Of a DNA stretch of 64,000 nucleotides, positions 57,801 through 64,000 are shown in pieces. The notes under the pieces were generated by a model that had not been told where the DNA came from, searched no databases, and saw nothing but the letters and a program-made list of their open reading frames with translations. The DNA comes from Coturnix japonica. Lineage: Eukaryota > Chordata > Aves > Galliformes > Phasianidae. The stretch covers positions 4,447,060 to 4,511,059 of the forward strand of contig NC_029542.1 of assembly GCF_001577835.2 (NCBI RefSeq), written 5' to 3'. Position 1 is the first letter of the stretch, and each line of letters opens with the position of its first letter. Position numbers and translations under genes: made by a program.

Positions 57801-60800
57801 TGCAGCACTGGGGCACCAGCACAACCGTCCCAGGGGAGTGGGGTGTGACGCAGCAGGGCCAGCACTGCATGGGTCAGCGCTGCTGCAGCCGCCCCGGGAG
57901 CTGCTCCCTTTGGAACAGCACAGATGGAGAAGTGCAGGAAGAGCTGTTGGATGCAGAATGCCGGGGCTGGAGGAGACAGCAAGCTGCTGATGGAGAGCTG
58001 GAGGTGGGGTGAGGAGCATGGTGCTGGTGTGCAGGGCACCAGGCGTGCATGGAACATGTGGCTGCAGCACCATCCCTTGTGCCAGGGGGAAAGAAAGAGC
58101 TGCAATCACGGAAGAATGGGAATGGCATTCAGTCCAGGGGGGAGTTTCCACAGGATTATTCTGCATCCAGCTCTCAGATATGGCTGAAAGCAGCCCCAGT
58201 GTGTGCTGGGTCTCAGCAGCCAGGCAGTGTTGGTGCCCAGGCTGAGCTCTTTGTTCGCACACATCATTCATCCAAAGGGGAACAAACAGCCATTGCTGCA
58301 TACTGCAAAACACGGGGAAATAACAGCCAGCCGGGTCTGCGCCGTGAGCTGCAGCTCCCAGCCTGGCACACGCTGTACACAGGGGTCTCATCCCCCCTGG
58401 CACAGGGGGCAGCAGCAGCTCCAGAGGAGTCAGAGCCCCCAACCCCCACCTGCATTTGTGCTGCAGCACATCCCCACATCCTCACGTTGCCACAGAAACA
58501 GACTCGACTGGCTCTTGCCATAAACACGTGGCCACCGTGGGTCAGTGCAGGTCAGCGTGGCTGCCCCAGCCCAGAGCAGGTCCCCACGTTGTTGGAGGCA
58601 ATCAGTGCCAGATGTGGGCTCAGCAGGGTAAGGCTGCAGGAACGGGAACCAGGGCCAAGGGAGGCAGTGAAAATGGGAACCCGAAAGTGAGAGCAGCCCC
58701 AGAGCTATGGGTGATGCTGGAGAAGGAACTGGGCTGAGGGAAAGCCTGCTGCTCTTCATCCTCACCTGGGTGGGTGAGGGATGGGGCACAGCCCATGGTG
58801 CTGGCTCCCACTCCAGGAGCTGGGGCTGCCATGGATCTGTGTGAGTGAAGCTCTGGGCGCAGCTCAGAGCTGCAAACAGGCAGCAGAGCAGGGCTGGCTT
58901 TGTGCTGAGGGGTGGCTGCACAGAGCAGTGAATGAGGACCACGCGGTGCTGGAGCTGCCAGCTCTGACCTCTGCCACACCTGGCAGCAGGAACCGCCGCT
59001 GGGACCTTGCTTGGCTCTGCTTGGCTGCGTATTAAAGTTTGAGCGTGATGCAATGTTTGCCCTTTGTTTTATGAGGTTTGGGAAGCAGGGATAGCGCTCG
59101 GCTTGGGCAGCAGGGCTGCACGAAGCTGCCCTCGTGCTTGGAGCTGCTGGCGAGAACAGAGATCAGATGAACGTCTGCAGCAGCGCCCTGGTGCTCACTG
59201 CCTCACTCCATGGCAGCACACGGCTTGGCAGAAAAAGGATGGAGGAGACTGCAGAGCCCCCCTCCCTGTGCAAACCACCAGGTACAGAGCATTCTGTGCT
59301 CCCAGAAATAGCAGCTCACTGTGCTTTGCAGGCTGCAGGTGAGTGAGGGCCACCCAAGGCTCAGGGAGGGGGGAAGGTGCAGGAGGGGAGCAAAGCTGGG
59401 GCCGAACAGCAAATCCTGCAGCCCAGGGCCAGAGCCAGACTCAGTGCTATTGCACTGTGCGTGCAGCCTGTGTGCCAGGTGGGAGCGTGGCACTGGGGGA
59501 GCTGCTCTGGCTGCGCAATCTGAAACTGCGGCGTTTTGGAAACCCAAATAGCTGCTGCGTGCAGCTGCGTGACCCTGCACATACCAGGCTGGGGCAGCTC
59601 TTGGAGGGCAGCGTGGGAGCAGCTCTGTTGGTAGAGGTGCAGGAGCTCTGTGGGGCGGCGTGTGGTTTTCCTGCCTCATTGGAGCCGACGGGGTCATTGC
59701 AACAGCAGTCAGGGAGCAGAGGTGCACGGCCCGGCTGCCCTTTGGGCGCTCCATGCTCACAGGTGCTGCTGCAGCAGAGGACACGGTGCAGCTGCTGACA
59801 GCACCCTGAGCAGCCCAGCACCCAGCGCTGTGAACATTCAGATGCAGGAGGGGCTGTGATGACCAGGTGCTGCTGTTCTTCGGCCCCGGTCACCTCCACT
59901 CCCCACCAGCTCGGCCTTGCACATGAGCACCTGTGGTGAGGGGAGGGCACAGGCTGACCTTCCACAGCATCTATCACCCCAACGTACCCACCACGTGGTG
60001 CTGCCTGCAGGTCTGCACAGCCAAGGCGGGGCCAGAAATGGGGGAAGAATAAAGCTATGGGCAGTGTCAGCACCCCAAGCCTTGGTCCCAATCCCAGCTG
60101 GGAATCATGTGGGGCTTGATAAGGAGCACAGCTGTGCCCACAGAGGGCTGCCCTGGCAGGTGGCCACCCACCCCCTCGGGGCCGCCCAACCCTGTCACGC
60201 GAGCATCTGCATCCCAAGCAGCTTATCCGCATTTGGAAGCCCCTAATCCGGCCGCGTGTTTGACCCAGACACGTCTCCACTCCCTCCCTGCTGCGGGGCC
60301 GGGGCTGGAGGGGAGCGACCTCCTTTCTGAGCCACAAACAACCCCACATCCCCCCCCAGTGCCGCATGGGGCAGCACAATGAGGACATCATCACCGGGAT
60401 AGCATTGGGACCAGGCAGACACCAAGGGGAGAAAAGCCCCCTCCAAGCTGGGATGTCCTGGATGCCCCACAAATCCAAACCATGGGCTGCAACAAACCCT
60501 GCCAGACCTCACCGTGCGTGGTTGCTGTGCTGACAGAAGTGCATTTCCTGCAGCTTCCCCCAGATGCAGCCCCACGCAGCAGCGCTGGATGCACCGTGTG
60601 CCCACCGGAGCACGCAGCCTCAGCGGATCCCTTCTGCTGCAGAGCAGCCAACTGGAGCGTTCACAATAGCAACAATTGAGCTCAGATTGGCGGCCAATTA
60701 ACCCAAGTTACTCAAGGGACCGGGCCCTCCGGCTAAACAAGCGCGGAGCAGGTTCAGGCAGGGATGCAGCAGGGCATGTGGGCACATGGAGATAAGAAAC

Positions 60801-61870
60801 CACTTATCTGCAGGAGTGTGGGAAGGGACGGCACGTTCCTGACACCAAACGGTTGTGGCAACCTCAGAGTTTGCATATCAGTGAGAAAAATCCTTCTTCT
60901 GGGGTTTTCCAGCCCTTCTTGCAGCTGGGAACCATCGGGGAAGGAGCAGGGCTGGGCCTTGGGGGACTGCACAGAGCCCCGGGGGGGAACCTGGGGCTCC
61001 ATCGCACCTAATTCACAGTGCAGCTCTGGGGTTATGGGCGGGGGTCCTTAGGGAACAGCACCCACCTCAGCACTGAGCCAAGAGCAGAGCAGGGAGCACA
61101 CAGGCAATAAGGGCATCTCCAGCATCTTGAAGGAGCCCGGAGGGGATTGGGGGATTTACTGAGCATGACCTGCATGAAAAATCCCCTGCTAATCCTCACA
61201 GCGCAATAATCCTTCCCTCTGGGCCGCACCTGAGACCAAACTCTGCATTCATTCTGCTGCTGCATCCACCTCTGCTCCACTGAGGGCCACAGGTGGTGGG
61301 AATACAAGTGCCGGTGTATCTGCCATCTCCTGCCTGCACCTTCCCATCCTGCTCCTGCATTGCACAGCGCTGCACAGCCCGGGGAGCCGCAATGCTGCTG
61401 TGCTGGGGCTCAGCTCGGGCTGCAGCCCGCGCAGCGTTTGATGCAGCAGCGCTCGCTGCCCACTCCAGCGCATCCCCACGAGGGGGCAGGGCAGCCCCAC
61501 GCTGCAGCCGTAGCCCCGGCCGTCCCCAAAGCAGCCGCCCCTGCAGCCAACGCTGCGGACACAAAGAGGGGGACGCCCCCTCTGCCCGACCCCCATCCTG
61601 GGGAGCAGCCCATGCGCTCCGCCGTATCCCCAGGCCGGCTGCCACCCCCCCCCCCAGCACAAGGCCCCAAAGGGTCCCGGCCCCGTCCCGGCCTCCCACG
61701 CTGGCACCGAGGTTTCCTTGACGCAAGCAGAGCGCAGCCACGCGCCGCTTGTGCCCCACGTTGGCGCAGCCGGGACCCCGCGCTCACAGCTGCCCACGCA
61801 AACCACGGCGCTCACGGAGGGGTCGGTTCCCGGAGCTGAGGGAGACGAATGGGAGACGGGGCCGCTTTAG
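54851..61870. other. Intergenic region between STAT5B and STAT3 (no STAT5A)
   Basis: Seven kilobases in which I recognise no exon, in particular none of the STAT coiled-coil, SH2 or tyrosine-motif sequences that STAT5A would show. It starts in a CpG island and becomes ordinary GC-rich spacer. Plus-strand poly(A)-like words occur (ATTAAA at 59031, AATAAA at 60048) without supporting exons, so a noncoding transcript from the bidirectional island is possible but unproven. Confidence 0.6.
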
Positions 61871-61874
61871 AGCC

Positions 61875-63617
61875 TTTATTTTGGAGTCAAAGCCTGTAGA
61901 TACAGCAATAAAATATACAAAAACATAAAAATTTGTACGGTTTTGAATGTGGCCCAGGGGCGCCATTGACGGCAGCCAGAGGCAGCGACACATCAGCACA
62001 GGGACGAGCAACAGACCTTGTGCCCTCTGAGCGCCCACTGACTGCAGGGGGCCACCGTTCTGCATCTATGGGCAGCCCCGAGACCCCTGCCCTGCCCTCA
62101 CACCGTGTCCGGTGCTGCCCAGGGGCTGCCCCCAGCCCACAGCGAGGGGGCACAGGGGAATGATGCTGCCTTTGGCACTGCCTTGACTCTCTGCACAGCT
62201 GATGGACAGGGACCCCCTGCACCACAGCATTGCTATGGGTACAAACAGAGCATCTCTAGCCAGAGCACCAGAACCATTACAGCCCTGTGCCGGAGCCCAG
62301 AAGTTTCTCTGCTGGTGTTACCCACAGCTGCTGGGCCCTGCCCCATGCTCCCACCTCACTGCATGGAGATTCCTGCTGCTCTGGGGAAGCACACGACCCT
62401 CACGCTGCCGCTCCCTCCCATTTTTGCTCAGGGATGGAACAGAAACCCACGCCTGGAAAGGGCAGGAGGGCTCCCTACACTTGGGTAAATACCGAACAAC
62501 CATTAGTCAGCACAGCTCCCAACCTTCCCTGACCTCCAGCGTAAGGAGTCTTACTGCCTGCAGCATCAGTGCACCTATACCTGCTGCTGCCCCTCAGGCA
62601 GATTCCTCTCCCTTCATCCACCTTCCTTCCTTCAACCCTTATCACCTCCTAACTTAACACTGACAGCCAACCTCCAACAAAGTGCCACACAAAGCGCCTG
62701 AGAAGCTGCAAACCCACTGCCTGGAACATCGCACACTGTACTACAGAGCCTGGACACCCACTGCAGGGCAGACTGGACAGCAGCAGCCCCTGCTCCCCTG
62801 CTCTGAAAGGTCTCACTTTGCTCCTGTCACAAGTCTGGCCAAGGGGCCACCGAGGGTCAGGAGCAGCCTCCTGGTCCTAGGAAGGACCCAAGATGTAGAT
62901 GTGTGCTCACAAGCACACACTGCTGCCAGGATGCCTCCCTGCCCTTCCCCACTACAGCACAGGGAAAGACGTGGAGCTCAGGGCTGCTGGAACCGTGGTC
63001 TCTGCCCACAGCAGGAAGGCAGCACTAAGCACTGACACTCCCTGCTCCTGGCAGAGCACAGCAAAGCCCTCCACATCACCCTTGTGTTCCTCCACCCTGC
63101 AGCACAGAGCCACTCACACCCTCTGGGCCACAAGTGGGACAAAGGGAAAACAGAGATGAGATTCCTCTGTAGGTTCTAATGGCTGCTGGGCAGCTGCTGC
63201 ACAGCACAGATCACCCGCAGGGAGACTGGGTCTGGCCGATACCCTCTCAGATCCAGACTCACTGGACTGTGGATTTCCAGACACTGGCAGTCAAGAAAGC
63301 AGCTTTCAACAGCAGGCAGCACGGCAGGGGCTGCAGAAGCATTGGTAAAAACTGAGGCTGCAATCGGAGGCTAATAGGCACTTGAATGAGCAAAACAATA
63401 ATAAAAAACTGTTATGGAAGGAAATAGAAAAAGGTTCAACCCCTTCCCCCCAAAGAGGCGAACAGCACCACAGCACAGAGTGTCTGTTCGTCTGGGTAAA
63501 ACAAGGAGTCGGTGGCAAGGATCACAGCCCCCAGCTCCTCTCAAGAAAAGGCCCAGAGCAAATGTGACCAAGAAGGATTTGGAGCCACGTGGGTCCTGCA
63601 GGTGCCAGCACAGCGTG
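61875..63617 (-). other. STAT3: STAT3 3' untranslated region with poly(A) signal
   Basis: From the STAT3 stop codon at 63618 down to an AATAAA on the minus strand at 61875-61880. There is no open frame of note on the minus strand. Length (about 1.7 kb) is ordinary for STAT3. Confidence 0.7.

Positions 63618-64000
<383 letters not shown>

Noticed and set aside
56000-60100. Plus-strand poly(A)-like words as the end of a gene
   Set aside because: No exons with consistent splice sites or protein similarity could be built upstream of them.

Overview
The window is vertebrate genomic DNA, almost certainly from a galliform bird and most likely chicken (Gallus gallus), from a small GC-rich chromosome. 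The prepro-orexin gene translates to a 148-residue protein that I recognise as the chicken precursor. Gene order follows human 17q21.2 (KAT2A, HSPB9, RAB5C, KCNH4, HCRT, GHDC, STAT5B, STAT3). Introns are short, there are many CpG islands, and I found only one interspersed-repeat remnant. All exon boundaries were placed by hand from reading frame, GT/AG sites and homology to remembered family sequences.

Layout: the 5' coding exons of KAT2A (minus, 1-1118, running off the left edge); a divergent pair of intronless small heat shock protein genes (minus 1968-2570, plus 3574-4152) around a heat-shock promoter region; RAB5C (minus, coding 6618-9368, untranslated first exon near 14.9 kb); KCNH4, an Elk-type voltage-gated potassium channel (minus, 15574-23680, 16 coding exons, one 141-base assembly gap in intron 1); HCRT (minus, 24130-25000); a gene for a phospholipase C-like protein with a ruined active site (minus, 26216-36150), with no counterpart here in human; GHDC (minus, 38053-40510); STAT5B (minus, 41759-46444, 18 coding exons, untranslated first exons probably between 49.6 and 54.8 kb); about 7 kb without a recognisable gene where mammals carry STAT5A; and the 3' untranslated region and last two coding exons of STAT3 (minus, 61875-63884, running off the right edge).

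All genes except one heat shock gene are on the minus strand. They are not an operon-like unit: they cover histone acetylation (KAT2A), protein folding under stress (the two small HSPs), early endosome traffic (RAB5C), neuronal excitability (KCNH4), arousal and feeding (HCRT), phosphoinositide and phosphatase scaffolding (the PLC-like gene) and cytokine signalling (STAT5B, STAT3).

Most notable: a third PLCL/PRIP-type gene between HCRT and GHDC that has lost key PLC catalytic residues but keeps the PP1-binding motif; near-identical crystallin domains in the two opposed heat shock genes, suggesting gene conversion; single-base frame breaks in otherwise intact KCNH4 and GHDC exons; no STAT5A next to STAT5B; and apparent loss of the splice acceptor used for the mammalian STAT3-beta isoform.
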